Origin: Streptomyces pseudovenezuelae
Lineage (GTDB): Bacteria; Actinomycetota; Actinomycetes; Streptomycetales; Streptomycetaceae
Length of the DNA: 48,658 nucleotides
NCBI RefSeq assembly: GCF_001513955.1
Contig: NZ_KQ948151.1
Location: 134,796 to 183,453 of the forward strand
Direction of reading: 5' to 3'
Below are positions 34,870-43,792 of the stretch, one piece after another (the first letter of the stretch is position 1; every line of letters starts with the position of its first letter). The translations under genes and the position numbers were made by a program. The notes beneath the pieces were generated by a model that was not told the DNA's origin, ran no database searches, and saw only the letters and a list, made by a program, of their open reading frames with translations.

Positions 34870-36042
34870 TCAGCAGCCGATCGGTGAGGAACCCAGGGCC
34901 ACGTCGTCGAACCAGAGAGTGTCGTCCCCGGTGCCGTAGCTCTCCCAGCCCAGGCGCAGGCCGGTGGGGCGGGGAGGGGTCCCGCGGGCGAGCCACTGCC
35001 CGTCGACGTCCTGGGTCGGTACTCCGTCCACGTGCAGTCCGGCGACCTCCTGGTCGTCGACCCAGGTGCGCATGGACTGGGCGGTGGTGTCGATCTGGTA
35101 GCGCAGGCACAGCCACCGGCCGGTCGGCAGCGGGGTGCTGAGCGCGACCCCCGCCGGGCTCTGTTCCGGCAGCGTCGCGTCGTCGCTCTCGCGGTTCCAC
35201 TGCAGCGCGCCGTTCTGCCCGCCGACGCGCAGCGCCCTGCCGCCCTGTGAGGCGTCCGGCATGGACACGAAGGTGACGTGGTTGGTGGGCAGGGCGGTGG
35301 TGTGCCGCACCCGCATGCGTACGTACACCACGGGTCCGACGGAGGACAGATCGCGCGTGGAGGCCGCGAAGGCGTGATTGCAGTAGCCTGCGCCGCCGTT
35401 GATGCGCAGCGACCTGGTGCCGCTGTAGGCGACGGACGTGTCGACGCTCACCTTGCCCGTGCCCTGGCAGTCGGGTGCCGTGGTCTGCCAGGCGCCCGAG
35501 GGCACGGTGCCGGTCTGGTCCTCGAAGTCGGAGCAGATCGCCGCCCCGGCGCATTCGGCCGGCGCCGTGGCTGTCGGTGTCGGTGTGGCGGTCGGCGTCG
35601 GCGTGGGGGGCGCGGTTCCGCCGCAGGGCACGCCGTTGAGGACAAAGGCGGTGGGAGCCGGGTCGGCGGTGCGCCAGGTGCCCTGGAGGCCGAAGTCCAC
35701 GGACCCGCCGGCGGCGAGCACGGCATTGTGCGCGGCGTTCACGGCGGTCACCGCGCCGCCCGACTGGGTGACCTGCGCGTTCCAGGCGGACGTGACCTGC
35801 TGGTCGCCGCCATAGGTCCACTCCAGCCGCCAGCCGTTCAGGGCGGCGCCGAGATTCGTGACGCGGATCTGGGCGGTGAAGCCGCCGGACCACTCATTGG
35901 TGGTGTACGTGACCGTGCAGCCTGTCGCCGCGCCCTGGGCGCGCGACGTCGCGATGGCGGGAAGGGCCACCGCCACCACGGTCAGTACCAATGCCCAGAG
36001 CGGCAGTCGGTGGCGGCGCACGCGTAATGAAGTCATGGCCAT
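34870..36042 (-). CDS. CBM2 plus Cip1-like domain, secreted
   Basis: Secreted cellulose-binding protein of 390 residues. Signal peptide about 1-38; CBM2 about 41-142; Pro/Thr repeat linker about 143-162; C-terminal domain about 165-390 resembling the Trichoderma Cip1 core, a jelly-roll related to polysaccharide lyases. Matching features: YCNHAF, ALPTNHVTFVSM, GRALRVGGQNGALQWNRESDDATLP, and the end GLRLGWESYGTGDDTLWFDDV. Cip1's activity is debated (lyase or calcium-bound accessory). Three Met codons lie close together; the ATG at 36042 has GGAG seven bases upstream. Only 19 bases separate it from the expansin gene, so they are one transcript. Confidence 0.87.
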   Translation of the reverse strand: MAMTSLRVRRHRLPLWALVLTVVAVALPAIATSRAQGAATGCTVTYTTNEWSGGFTAQIRVTNLGAALNGWRLEWTYGGDQQVTSAWNAQVTQSGGAVTAVNAAHNAVLAAGGSVDFGLQGTWRTADPAPTAFVLNGVPCGGTAPPTPTPTATPTPTATAPAECAGAAICSDFEDQTGTVPSGAWQTTAPDCQGTGKVSVDTSVAYSGTRSLRINGGAGYCNHAFAASTRDLSSVGPVVYVRMRVRHTTALPTNHVTFVSMPDASQGGRALRVGGQNGALQWNRESDDATLPEQSPAGVALSTPLPTGRWLCLRYQIDTTAQSMRTWVDDQEVAGLHVDGVPTQDVDGQWLARGTPPRPTGLRLGWESYGTGDDTLWFDDVALGSSPIGC

Positions 36043-36061
36043 GATCAATCTCCGACGGTGG

Positions 36062-37369
36062 TCAGGACGCGGTGCAGGAGAGCGTGCCGAGGTCTCGGTC
36101 GTCGCCGCTGAGCGTCATCCCCCAGGTCGTCGACCCGCCCGGTGCCAGCGTGCCGTTGTAGGAGGCGTTGCGAACGGTGGTGGCGGGGCGGGACGGATCC
36201 ACCACCGCGTTCCAGCGGTTCGCCACGGCCACACCGCCCGGCAGGGTGTGGTGCACCGACCAGCCGGTGACGGGCCGGGACCCGGTGTTGGTGACCGTGA
36301 CGTCGGCCTGGTACCCGCCCTGCCATGAGCCGGTCAGCTTCCACTCCGCCGTGCAGGCGGTATCGCCGGAGGGACTCGGCGCGGGAGTGGGAGACGGTGT
36401 CCCTCCAGAGCTGTCCGTGGTGTAGGGGACGGCGGTGTAGTCCTGCGAGCAGCCTCCCGCGCAGCCTGACGGCAGCGAGAAGGAGTACGTACGGCCGCCG
36501 CCCAGCCAGGCGTCGGAGGCGTCGCGGATCCGAATGGTGAAGTCGCTTCCGCCGGAGGCCGTCTCACCGATGACATAGGACTGCCCCATGTCGCTGTTCA
36601 TGGTGGCGTCGGTCCAGGCGCCGTTCACCAGGTACTGGACGCCATGGATGCCGCCCGGCAGATGGGAGACGGCGATGGCGGGCCAGTACCGCTGGGCTCC
36701 CCTGAGGAAGCCGATACGGATGTCGCCGCTGTAGTCCGGGGCCGGGACGAAGCTCCAGGAGACATGACGGTTGTTCCAGTGGTCCGGGAACATCGCCCCC
36801 ACGGGGGTGCCGTCGATCCGGAAGCGGTTGAGGGAATCGGTCGCCAGGTCGAGGTGGTTGGGGTCGTCCCGGCACCAGGCGTTGGAATCGGCGCAGCTGT
36901 CCGCGACGAGCATGGTCAGGGTGGCCCCGTTGTACTTGTCGGCCACCCAGGAGCCGTTGCGGCAGAAGGGCTGGCCCGCGGCGCCGTCGTTGGTGCCGGC
37001 GCAGTAGTCCCCGATGGTGACCTTGACCCAGCGGCCGCAGTTGCGGCCGTTGTCGAAGGCGCCCTTGATCGATGCGCTCGAGTCCGGCACCGGGCGGGGG
37101 TAGGCGCCCGAATAGTCGCCGGGTGTGTTGAACACGTTGAGCGCCACGAAGTCCTGGCTGTCCAGTTCGCGCTGCGGCAGACCGCAGCCGCCGTAGGGGC
37201 TGCCGAGCCCGGAGAAGTGGGTCGCGTTGCCCAGGACCTCAGTGGCGGCGGCACTCGCCGCGGGCGGCTGGGCCGCCGCCGCCACGACGGGTAACGCGGC
37301 GCAGCAGAGCGCTGCCACCAAGGTGGCGACGCGCCGGGCGGGTGAGCGGGGGGTCGAAAGAAGCTGCAT
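36062..37369 (-). CDS. Expansin-like protein with C-terminal CBM2
   Basis: Secreted non-hydrolytic cell-wall loosening protein, 435 residues. Signal peptide about 1-42. The expansin core has a double-psi beta-barrel (about 47-185), with Asp174 in HLDLA as the key acidic residue and several Cys, and a second beta-sandwich (about 190-303) with aromatic sequence such as RYWPAIAVSH. A Ser/Pro/Thr linker (about 322-335) leads to CBM2 (about 338-435). The length exceeds a plain bacterial expansin because of the CBM. The ATG at 37369 follows family start; the frame is open much farther upstream without meaning. First gene of the CebR-controlled run. Confidence 0.93.
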   Translation of the reverse strand: MQLLSTPRSPARRVATLVAALCCAALPVVAAAAQPPAASAAATEVLGNATHFSGLGSPYGGCGLPQRELDSQDFVALNVFNTPGDYSGAYPRPVPDSSASIKGAFDNGRNCGRWVKVTIGDYCAGTNDGAAGQPFCRNGSWVADKYNGATLTMLVADSCADSNAWCRDDPNHLDLATDSLNRFRIDGTPVGAMFPDHWNNRHVSWSFVPAPDYSGDIRIGFLRGAQRYWPAIAVSHLPGGIHGVQYLVNGAWTDATMNSDMGQSYVIGETASGGSDFTIRIRDASDAWLGGGRTYSFSLPSGCAGGCSQDYTAVPYTTDSSGGTPSPTPAPSPSGDTACTAEWKLTGSWQGGYQADVTVTNTGSRPVTGWSVHHTLPGGVAVANRWNAVVDPSRPATTVRNASYNGTLAPGGSTTWGMTLSGDDRDLGTLSCTAS

Positions 37370-37461
37370 GGGGGGATCCGCCTTCTTCGTGACGGGGCGC
37401 CGTGTCGTTCGTGTGGACCCCTCTGGGAGGGAGGGGAGCGAGTGCTGGATCACCTTCACTG

Positions 37462-37475
37462 TGGGAGCGCTCCCA
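37462..37475. promoter_or_regulatory. CebR operator upstream of the expansin operon
   Basis: TGGGAGCGCTCCCA, identical to the box before GH9. The symmetry extends on both sides (CACTG and CAGTG arms) so the whole palindrome is 24 bp, 37457-37480. It lies 93 bases before the expansin start. Confidence 0.95.
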
Positions 37476-37491
37476 CAGTGATGTATTCGGG

Positions 37492-37520
37492 ACTGTAGAA
37501 GAGGGCCATGACCCTGACAA
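37492..37520 (-). promoter_or_regulatory. Promoter of the expansin operon
   Basis: On the minus strand: TTGTCA (37520-37515), 17-base spacer, TACAGT (37497-37492). The predicted start is about 37485, so the CebR box lies just downstream of it. Confidence 0.72.
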
Positions 37521-37636
37521 GGGGTCGCGTACACGTCGGAGTTTTCAGCGTCTCCGGGGCCGGGGCGGGGCGGGCCCGGACAGGGGTGTAGGCCGCTGAG
37601 TTTCCGCTTGTGCTTTGGATAAAGGAGCTGCCGCCC

Positions 37637-37700
37637 TACCCTCCGAGGCGCAGGTAGAGCGTGCCAGCCGGGTCCCTGTCGATCTTCTCGGCCAGGTGAG
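37637..37700 (-). pseudogene. Short unidentified C-terminal fragment
   Basis: Minus strand reads AHLAEKIDRDPAGTLYLRLGG then TAG. It looks like a real protein end but has no start and no recognised family. Confidence 0.3.
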
Positions 37701-37728
37701 CACTTCCAGACACCCCGGCCCGTGGCCT

Positions 37729-38430
37729 TCAGCGGCGCCACGGTGCCAGCTGCGACGGCACGAGTGCCGGCGCTCCGCACGGCGAATCCCCCGCCGTGCT
37801 CCATACGTCCGGCCGCCTGTTCAAGCGCCGCCACCCTCGTCCCAGCGACCGGTAGAAGCGGTCCGGCAGGAAGACGGCGTCCGCGATGATCATCGCGCCG
37901 GAGAAGAGCGGCAGCCCCATGACGATGGCGATGCCCACGTGCATGCCCAGCAGCATCATCTGGACCGGGTACTTGAGCCGTCCGAACAGGACGAACGGAA
38001 ACGCGACCTGCAACAGCACGGTCAGGTAGCAGGCGATGCCGATCATGACGTCGTGCCCGTCCACCATGAGCGAGAGCTCGGGCCAGGGGCGGAACAGGTC
38101 GAGGTTCAGGACGTAGCGGAGGGCGGTCCCGTTGCCCCAGGTGCCGCCCTGCACCTTGTAGAGGCCCGCGGACCCGTAGAGGAAGCAGACCTGGGCCGCG
38201 ATGACGAACATGCCGCAGTTGTGCAGCACGGACGTCAGGGTCCGGTGGGACTCGCGAAGCCCGGCCGCAGCCCGACGCGCAGACGGGCACGTGTTGCTTC
38301 CCGCGGAGGCCCCCAGACGGGCTCTGCGCGCGTCCAGGGACCAGCGCCGTCCGCATGCGGTGAAGACGAGGTACATACCCATCACGCCGACCGGGGCGGT
38401 CACGGTTGCGCCCAGTCGAGCCGCGATGCG
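37729..38430 (-). pseudogene. HTTM-domain membrane protein, N-truncated
   Basis: Multi-pass protein with the horizontally transferred transmembrane (HTTM, vitamin K-dependent carboxylase-like) pattern: QVCFLYGSAGLYKVQGGTWGNGTALRYVLNLDLF, then GIACYLTVLLQVAFPFVLF, QMMLLGMHVGIAIVMGLPLFSGAMIIADAVFLP. About 230 residues remain, ending at 37729. The first membrane helices are missing: homology fades near 38420, where an MFS fragment starts on the other strand. In-frame sequence upstream of 38430 is antisense to that fragment. Confidence 0.82.
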
Positions 38431-38472
38431 GCGTTCAGCTCGGCAAGTGATGCCTCGTGCAGTCGTGGCGTC

Positions 38473-39120
38473 ATGCTGCCCTTGTTCCTGCCGCCGCTTC
38501 CTCCGGCCCAGGCCACCCAACTGAGCGCCCTCGGCGGCATGCTCCGCAGGGCCGGCACCCGTTTCGCCCTCCTGCTGACGTTCCTCGTCGTGCTGGCTCA
38601 CTTCGGCACCTACACCTACGTGACGCCATTCCTGGAGCAGGTCACCCACGCCAGCGATCGCCTGGTCACTGCATTCTTGCTGCTCTACGGTGCCGCCGGC
38701 ATGATCGGCAACTTCTTGGGCGGCGCCTGGGTGGCCCGGTATCCGCGGACCGTCTTCGGGCTCGCGGCCGGCCTGATCGCCGCGGTGACCCTCCTGCTTC
38801 CAGCCTTGGGCCGCTGGGAGACGGGCGCAGTGATACTGCTGCTCGTGTGGGGTGTCGCATATGGCGCTGTACCCATCGCGTCGCAGACCTGGTTCTCCAA
38901 GGCGGCGCCGCATGCCCCAGAAGCGGCATCGGTCCTGTTCACCGCCTCCTTTCAGGCAACAATCTCTGTTGGTGCACTCGTAGGGGGAGTCGTCCTGGAC
39001 CGGACCTCACCCTCCGCGGTCATGCTGCTGGGCGGTTGCACCGCGGTTCTCGTGGTCCTGGCGGTAGGGGCACGTTTCGCCGCGCGCCTCACCGGTCCAG
39101 GCTGCACGCAGCGGTCCTGA
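38473..39120 (+). pseudogene. MFS transporter, C-terminal half
   Basis: The last six helices of a DHA1-type MFS exporter (AraJ/chloramphenicol-resistance-like), 215 residues: FGTYTYVTPFLEQV, GAAGMIGNFLGGAWVARYPRTVF, WGVAYGAVPIASQTWFSKAAP, ASFQATISVGALVGG. The N-terminal six helices are absent. The ATG at 38473 gives a convenient start, so a truncated product is possible but unlikely to transport. Confidence 0.85.
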
Positions 39121-39276
39121 ACGTACAGAGACCCGCCCACGCGTCCTTCTGAACAGCACTTGCCGCATGGTCCCTCGACCTGACTGCTGTTTGGTCAACC
39201 ACTCACCGCACGCAGCTCGGAGTCTCGATGGCCATCGTCCTCAGCATGGCCCCGTCTGGGGGCATTTCGCAGCTGC

Positions 39277-41835
39277 TCACGTCGCCCGGATCGCGTCCGC
39301 CGGGGCCCTGCGAAGGGCCTGGCGGGTGGGGAGTTCGATCGTGAGGAATGCCGTCGTCACGATCGTCGCCGCGACGCCGGGCAGCAGCCAGGCCGGCCCT
39401 GCCGGCCAGGGGCGGCCGAGGAAGCCCTGGCCGAGGAGGGCGAGCGGGAGGGCGGAGAGGAGCATGCCTGAGACCAGCGCCGCCGCCGCGATCACGGCCG
39501 CCTCACGGCGCATCATCGCCCGGATCTGCCGCGGCGTCGTGCCGACCAGCTGCAGCGCGGCGATCTCCGTACGGCGCTGGACCGTGGCCGCGACCAGCTT
39601 GTTGGCGATGCTGAGGAGGAGGTAGCTGAGGAGTACGACGATCGTCGCCAGGTTGATCCACACCTCGGGTGGGGTGTCCTGCTTGCTGCCAGAGCCCGTT
39701 CCGGACGTGTTCTCCAGGGCCAGGCCCGGGTGTGCCGCCGTCAGATCGGTCAGTACGCGTGCCGCCGTCGCCGTGCCGTCCGTGCGGACGAGGAGGCTCT
39801 GGGTGAGGCCGGAGGTGGTGTGGCCGGACATGAGTTCCCCGGAGACGATCAGTGAGCCGAAGCCGAGTCCCCGGTCGTACACGGCCGCCACCCGCGCCTC
39901 GGTCCGCGTGCCGTCGCCGAGGATCAGCCGGATCCGCCGGCCGAGTCCCGCGTCCCGCGAACCGGCGACCTCACTGCTCACGGCGACCGTGGCGCCGGTC
40001 AGGTCCGCCAGCCGGCCCTCCCGCACCCCGGGGTCCAGGACGCCGGCCGCGTCCGGCGTGGCGATCAGAGCCGGCACCGACTCCACATCGGCCTCGCCGA
40101 ACATCTCGTACGGCCAGACGACCGTCGTCGAGCCGACGGGTGCGGCGGACCGCACTCCGGGCAGCTTGAGTACGGCGTCACGCGTGCCGGCCGGCAGGCC
40201 GCCGAGGGCTGGTGCGCTCAGCCGGTACTGGGCGAGCGTGCCAGCGCGGGTGTCCTGCGTGGTCGCCGCGAGGACGGTGGTCTGCGCGAAGGTGTAGGTC
40301 AGGACGAACACGACCGCCATCGCCAGCGGGCTGACCACTGCGGCGACCCGCAGCGCGTACGCCTGTACGTTGGCGAGGGCGAGCCAGGTCGGCGCGGACG
40401 TCCAGGGCCGCAGCCGACGTACGGCGGCAGCCCCCGCCGTACGAACCAGAGCCGGGCCGCACAGAGCCAGGCCGATCGCGGCGACGATCCCGACGATGGA
40501 GGTGGCCGCCGCCCCGATCACTGTGCGGGTGAACAGCGGGGTGACGGACAGCGCGCACGCGGCGGCGATCAGCAGAAACCCGGTGAGGGTACGGCCCTTG
40601 GAGGGCTTGCGCGGTTCGCTGCGGGACTCGGCGACGGCCTCCGTCGCGGGCATCCGAGAGGTGCGCCAGGCCGCACCCCGGGCGGAGATCTGCACGGTCA
40701 GCGCGAGCAGGAGGAGGGTGGCGAGGGCCGGCAACGGGCTGACGGTCAGCGGGAGTCCGGGCGGCAGGACGCCTCGGTCGGCGAGCATGTCGTGAAAGCG
40801 GCCTGCGAGGAGGTAACCGATTGCCACTCCGGGGGCCAGGGCCACGGCGGCCACCACGGAGGACTGCGCGGCAGCCAGTCGGCGGATCTGCCGTGGGGTC
40901 GCCCCGACCGCCCGCATCAGCGCCAGGTCGCGGCGCTGCCCGGCAATCGACACACCCAGCGCGCCCGCCGTGACGAACCCGGTGATCAGCAGCACGATCC
41001 CGCCGAGCGAACCAGCGAGCAGGATCAGCAGCGAGCGGGCCGTGCCCACGCCCGGCGCGACGGCCTCGCCGATGTCCGCGCCGGTGCGGACGGTCAGCCC
41101 GGTACCGGCCACCTGGTCGCGCAGCGCGTCGGCGACCCGCTCACCGGCTTTGGGCGCGGTGCGCAGGCCGATCAGGTCGTAGCGGCGGGCGCCGTCGCGG
41201 CTCGCGAGGCGTATCGCCGTGGCATCGGCGAAGTACACGCCCGCGCCCGGTGCGTCGACCACCGCGGTGACGCGATAGCGCACAGCGGGGCGGCCGCCCG
41301 CCACGGCCTGGACCCGGTCCCCGATGCGCAGACCGGTCGCGGCGGGGACGGCGATCTCGTCCGCTCCGGCCGGCGCGCGGCCGGTGACGTGCGGGCGGGC
41401 CAGCAGTTGAGTGGAGGACCAGCCGTGTCCGGCCGCCGTGGGGTCGTCAGCGGTGGGTACGACCTCTCCCCCGGCGTCGATCAGCCCGGCCGGGAAGCCG
41501 AGGTCGCCGACCACGGCCGTCACTCCGGGCAGGTCCGAGAGCCGGTCGATCAGCGACGACGGAACGCGGGCGCGCTCGGGTAGGGCGAGCGGCAAGTCGC
41601 CGTCCGGGTGGTACTCCTGGTCGGCCGCCACGACGATGTCCGCGCCGCCGAGCCGGCCCGGCGGCAGATGTGAGCGCAGCCCGGACTCGCCCAGGACACC
41701 GGTGCCGGTGAGCAGAGCGGCCCCGCCGAGTACCGCGCACACCACGGCGAGCAGCACGGTGATCCGGCGCGCGGTCATACGCAGGGCGATCGGGAAGAGA
41801 GGGAGGTGGGAAGGGGTGCGGAAGTGCTCGGACAT
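39277..41835 (-). CDS. FtsX-like ABC transporter permease, 852 aa
   Basis: Large permease of the MacB/FtsX type. TM1 is about 20-44, then an external domain (about 45-250), three helices (about 255-400) and a middle helix pair near 415-470. A second external domain (about 500-690) and three last helices (about 705-845) complete the usual duplicated FtsX layout. It starts three bases after the ATPase stop, so both are translated together. Such systems (MacB, LolCDE, bacitracin or peptide exporters) move lipoproteins, peptides or antibiotics from the outer leaflet, or signal to wall hydrolases. No regulator or peptide gene is adjacent. Confidence 0.95.
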   Translation of the reverse strand: MSEHFRTPSHLPLFPIALRMTARRITVLLAVVCAVLGGAALLTGTGVLGESGLRSHLPPGRLGGADIVVAADQEYHPDGDLPLALPERARVPSSLIDRLSDLPGVTAVVGDLGFPAGLIDAGGEVVPTADDPTAAGHGWSSTQLLARPHVTGRAPAGADEIAVPAATGLRIGDRVQAVAGGRPAVRYRVTAVVDAPGAGVYFADATAIRLASRDGARRYDLIGLRTAPKAGERVADALRDQVAGTGLTVRTGADIGEAVAPGVGTARSLLILLAGSLGGIVLLITGFVTAGALGVSIAGQRRDLALMRAVGATPRQIRRLAAAQSSVVAAVALAPGVAIGYLLAGRFHDMLADRGVLPPGLPLTVSPLPALATLLLLALTVQISARGAAWRTSRMPATEAVAESRSEPRKPSKGRTLTGFLLIAAACALSVTPLFTRTVIGAAATSIVGIVAAIGLALCGPALVRTAGAAAVRRLRPWTSAPTWLALANVQAYALRVAAVVSPLAMAVVFVLTYTFAQTTVLAATTQDTRAGTLAQYRLSAPALGGLPAGTRDAVLKLPGVRSAAPVGSTTVVWPYEMFGEADVESVPALIATPDAAGVLDPGVREGRLADLTGATVAVSSEVAGSRDAGLGRRIRLILGDGTRTEARVAAVYDRGLGFGSLIVSGELMSGHTTSGLTQSLLVRTDGTATAARVLTDLTAAHPGLALENTSGTGSGSKQDTPPEVWINLATIVVLLSYLLLSIANKLVAATVQRRTEIAALQLVGTTPRQIRAMMRREAAVIAAAALVSGMLLSALPLALLGQGFLGRPWPAGPAWLLPGVAATIVTTAFLTIELPTRQALRRAPADAIRAT

Positions 41836-41838
41836 GGG

Positions 41839-42594
41839 TCAGCACGCTCCCAACGCGACGAGTCGTTCGGCCAGTTGGGGCGCAGTGGGGTGGTCGAGGG
41901 CCTCGACCACCCGGCCGTCGGCCATCACCAGCGCCTTGTGGGCGCGGGCCGCGGCGGCCGGGTCATGGGTCACCATCACCACCGTCTGGCCCAGTTCGTC
42001 GACCAGGGTGCGCAGCAGCTCCAGCACCTCGTGCGCACTGCGCAGATCCAGCGCTCCGGTCGGCTCGTCGGCGAACACGACGGCCGGACGAGCCGCCAAC
42101 GCCCGTACCAGAGCCGCGCGTTGCTGCTGTCCGCCGGAGAGTTCGGCGGGGCGGCGGCTGAGGTGGCCGACCAGGCCGACGCGCTCCACCAGCGCCGCGA
42201 TCCACTCCCGGTCCGGGGCGCGGCCGGCGAGCCGCAGCGGCAGCGTGATGTTGTCCTCGATCGTGAGGGATGGGATCAGGTTGTACGACTGGAACACGAA
42301 CCCGACGCGCTCGCGCCGCAGTTCGGTGCGGCGTGTCTCGTTCAGGCCGGCGATCTCATGGCCGTCGATGCGGACGCTGCCCGATGTCGGCGAGTCCAGC
42401 CCGGCCGCGCAGTGCATTAAGGTGCTCTTGCCGGAGCCCGAGGGGCCCATCACGGCGAGGAAGGTGCCGGGCCGGACCGTCAGAGACACCTCGTCGAGGG
42501 CCTTCACATCGCCCGGGTAGGTCTTGGTGAGGCGCTCCAGCGCGATGGCGGGGGCGGGCGCGGGGGCCCGTACGGTGGTCGTAGCGAGGTTCAC
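41839..42594 (-). CDS. ABC transporter ATP-binding protein, MacB-like
   Basis: ATPase of 251 residues, partner of the FtsX-like permease. Walker A GPSGSGKST (50-58), Q-loop Gln102 in FVFQSYNLIPSLT, signature LSGGQQQ (152-158), Walker B VVFADEP (Glu177), H-loop His in VMVTHDP. The FQSYNLIP Q-loop and the helix insert are typical of the MacB/LolD group. The GTG start at 42594 overlaps the stop of the small membrane protein (GTGA overlap). Confidence 0.97.
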   Translation of the reverse strand: MNLATTTVRAPAPAPAIALERLTKTYPGDVKALDEVSLTVRPGTFLAVMGPSGSGKSTLMHCAAGLDSPTSGSVRIDGHEIAGLNETRRTELRRERVGFVFQSYNLIPSLTIEDNITLPLRLAGRAPDREWIAALVERVGLVGHLSRRPAELSGGQQQRAALVRALAARPAVVFADEPTGALDLRSAHEVLELLRTLVDELGQTVVMVTHDPAAAARAHKALVMADGRVVEALDHPTAPQLAERLVALGAC

Positions 42595-42848
42595 CGGCGG
42601 CCGCCCTTCAGGCGGCGTACGACGAGGGCGGTGGCCGCGAGTGCGGTGACCGCGCCGCAGGCGAGGTTCACGGCGACACCGACGGCGGCGTAGGAGGTGA
42701 CCATGTTCGCGACCGCGCTGATCACCAGGATCAGCCAGAGGAGGACGCGGGTGACCTCGCCGCGGGGCACGTCCGGGGCGAGGGCGTCGTGGTGCCTGTC
42801 GTTGTCCGCGTCGTGGACGCTCAGTCGGTAGGGGTCAGTGCTCGCCAT
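42591..42848 (-). CDS. Small two-helix membrane protein, 85 aa
   Basis: First gene of the ABC operon. A polar N-terminus (about 1-30, many Asp and His: HDADNDRHHDAL) is followed by two membrane helices (VLLWLILVISAVANMV and ACGAVTALAATALVV) and a basic tail RRLKGGRR. AAGGAG lies seven bases before the ATG. Its stop overlaps the ATPase start. The family is not recognised; it may be an accessory subunit or inhibitor of the transporter. Confidence 0.82.
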   Translation of the reverse strand: MASTDPYRLSVHDADNDRHHDALAPDVPRGEVTRVLLWLILVISAVANMVTSYAAVGVAVNLACGAVTALAATALVVRRLKGGRR

Positions 42849-42870
42849 CGTGGGCTCCTTAGCGGGGACT

Positions 42871-42907
42871 CGGCTGATGTCTCGGCCGGCGTCCCGGCTG
42901 ATGTCTC
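42871..42907. repeat. Direct repeat upstream of the ABC operon
   Basis: CGGCTGATGTCTC occurs at 42871-42883 and 42895-42907, with a period of 24 bases. It lies 23-60 bases before the first gene, where a regulator would bind. Two turns of helix spacing puts both copies on one DNA face. Confidence 0.65.
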
Positions 42908-42909
42908 CG

Positions 42910-43423
42910 ACGCTACGGACCGCGTCCCCCCTCGGCCGATCCCGCCAACCGCCGGATCGGTGGTACAGCCTGCTGTACTCCACGGCGAAATGGGCCTGCC
43001 CCTGGGGCCGTTGATGCACATCAGGAGGGGAGCGAGCGTAAGGACAACCGACCCAGCCGGCACCGCGACCCCATGGCCACTGCTGACGCGACCCAACTTC
43101 CGAGCGTCCGCGTGAGATCGTCGTCAAGGTCCTGCGGACCTCCGGTGCCGTGCTCGGGCAGCTGGTCGGCGGACTTGGGACGGCGGCGATGGCGCTGGGC
43201 GTGCCGGTGCCGGCGGCCGTTGCTGCAGTGACCGCCCGGTGTGGGAGCTGCGGCCGGGTGGTCGGACCCTGCTGCTGCGGGCGAACCGTCAGATCTCGCT
43301 GCGTACGGCCGCGCCCTCGCAGGAGCTGCTTCGGAAACCGGAACTGACCGGAGCCATCACCCAACTCGATGTACGAGCGGGTCCCCACGGCGACGAGCGT
43401 GGTGGCGCTGGATGCGGCCGGTT
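42910..43423. other. Gene-poor region
   Basis: About 510 bases, no gene can be supported on either strand. It should hold the promoter of the ABC operon near its left end. Confidence 0.4.
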
Positions 43424-43779
43424 TCAGGTGGGACGGCGGATGGCCTGTACGGCGGCGTCGTAGAGGTCGAACAGGTCGGCTTGTCCGCCCAGGCGCACCC
43501 ATTCCTCGTTGGCTGCCTGCAGGCAGATGATTTGCTGCGGCCGGGACAGCGCGGGCCTGCAGGGTGCGGCGGTCGGAGTCGGGCAGCCGCGGCTCGATCA
43601 GCGGTGCGAGCAGGTCCTGCCAGCGGGCTTGCTTCTCGGCGTGTCCGGCGCGAAGGGAATCGTTGCCGAACAGCAGCATGATGAACTCCAGGCGCCCTTC
43701 GGCTGTCATGTCGATCTCCTCAAGCACCTGGAACGCCGCACGCAGCGCCGTCCAGGCATCCTCGTCGGCCGGGCGCTCG
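43424..43779 (-). pseudogene. TetR-family regulator, C-terminal part only
   Basis: Minus-strand remains of a TetR ligand domain: WTALRAAFQVLEEIDMTAEG, LEFIMLLFGNDSLRAGHAEKQ, RWQDLLAPLIEPRLPDSDRRT. After a frameshift near 43550 it continues QQIICLQAANEEWVRLGGQ and LFDLYDAAVQAIRRPT to a TGA at 43424. The DNA-binding N-terminus is gone; homology stops near 43779, just where the ribulokinase fragment begins. Confidence 0.72.
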
Positions 43780-43792
43780 GCGAGGCGCGCGG

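Noticed and set aside
37370..38356. Long N-terminal extension of the expansin frame
   Set aside because: It is a shadow of the HTTM relic on the same strand in another frame; the signal peptide at 37369 marks the real start.
37615..38472. Upstream extension of the MFS fragment frame
   Set aside because: Antisense to the HTTM relic; MFS homology begins only near 38473.
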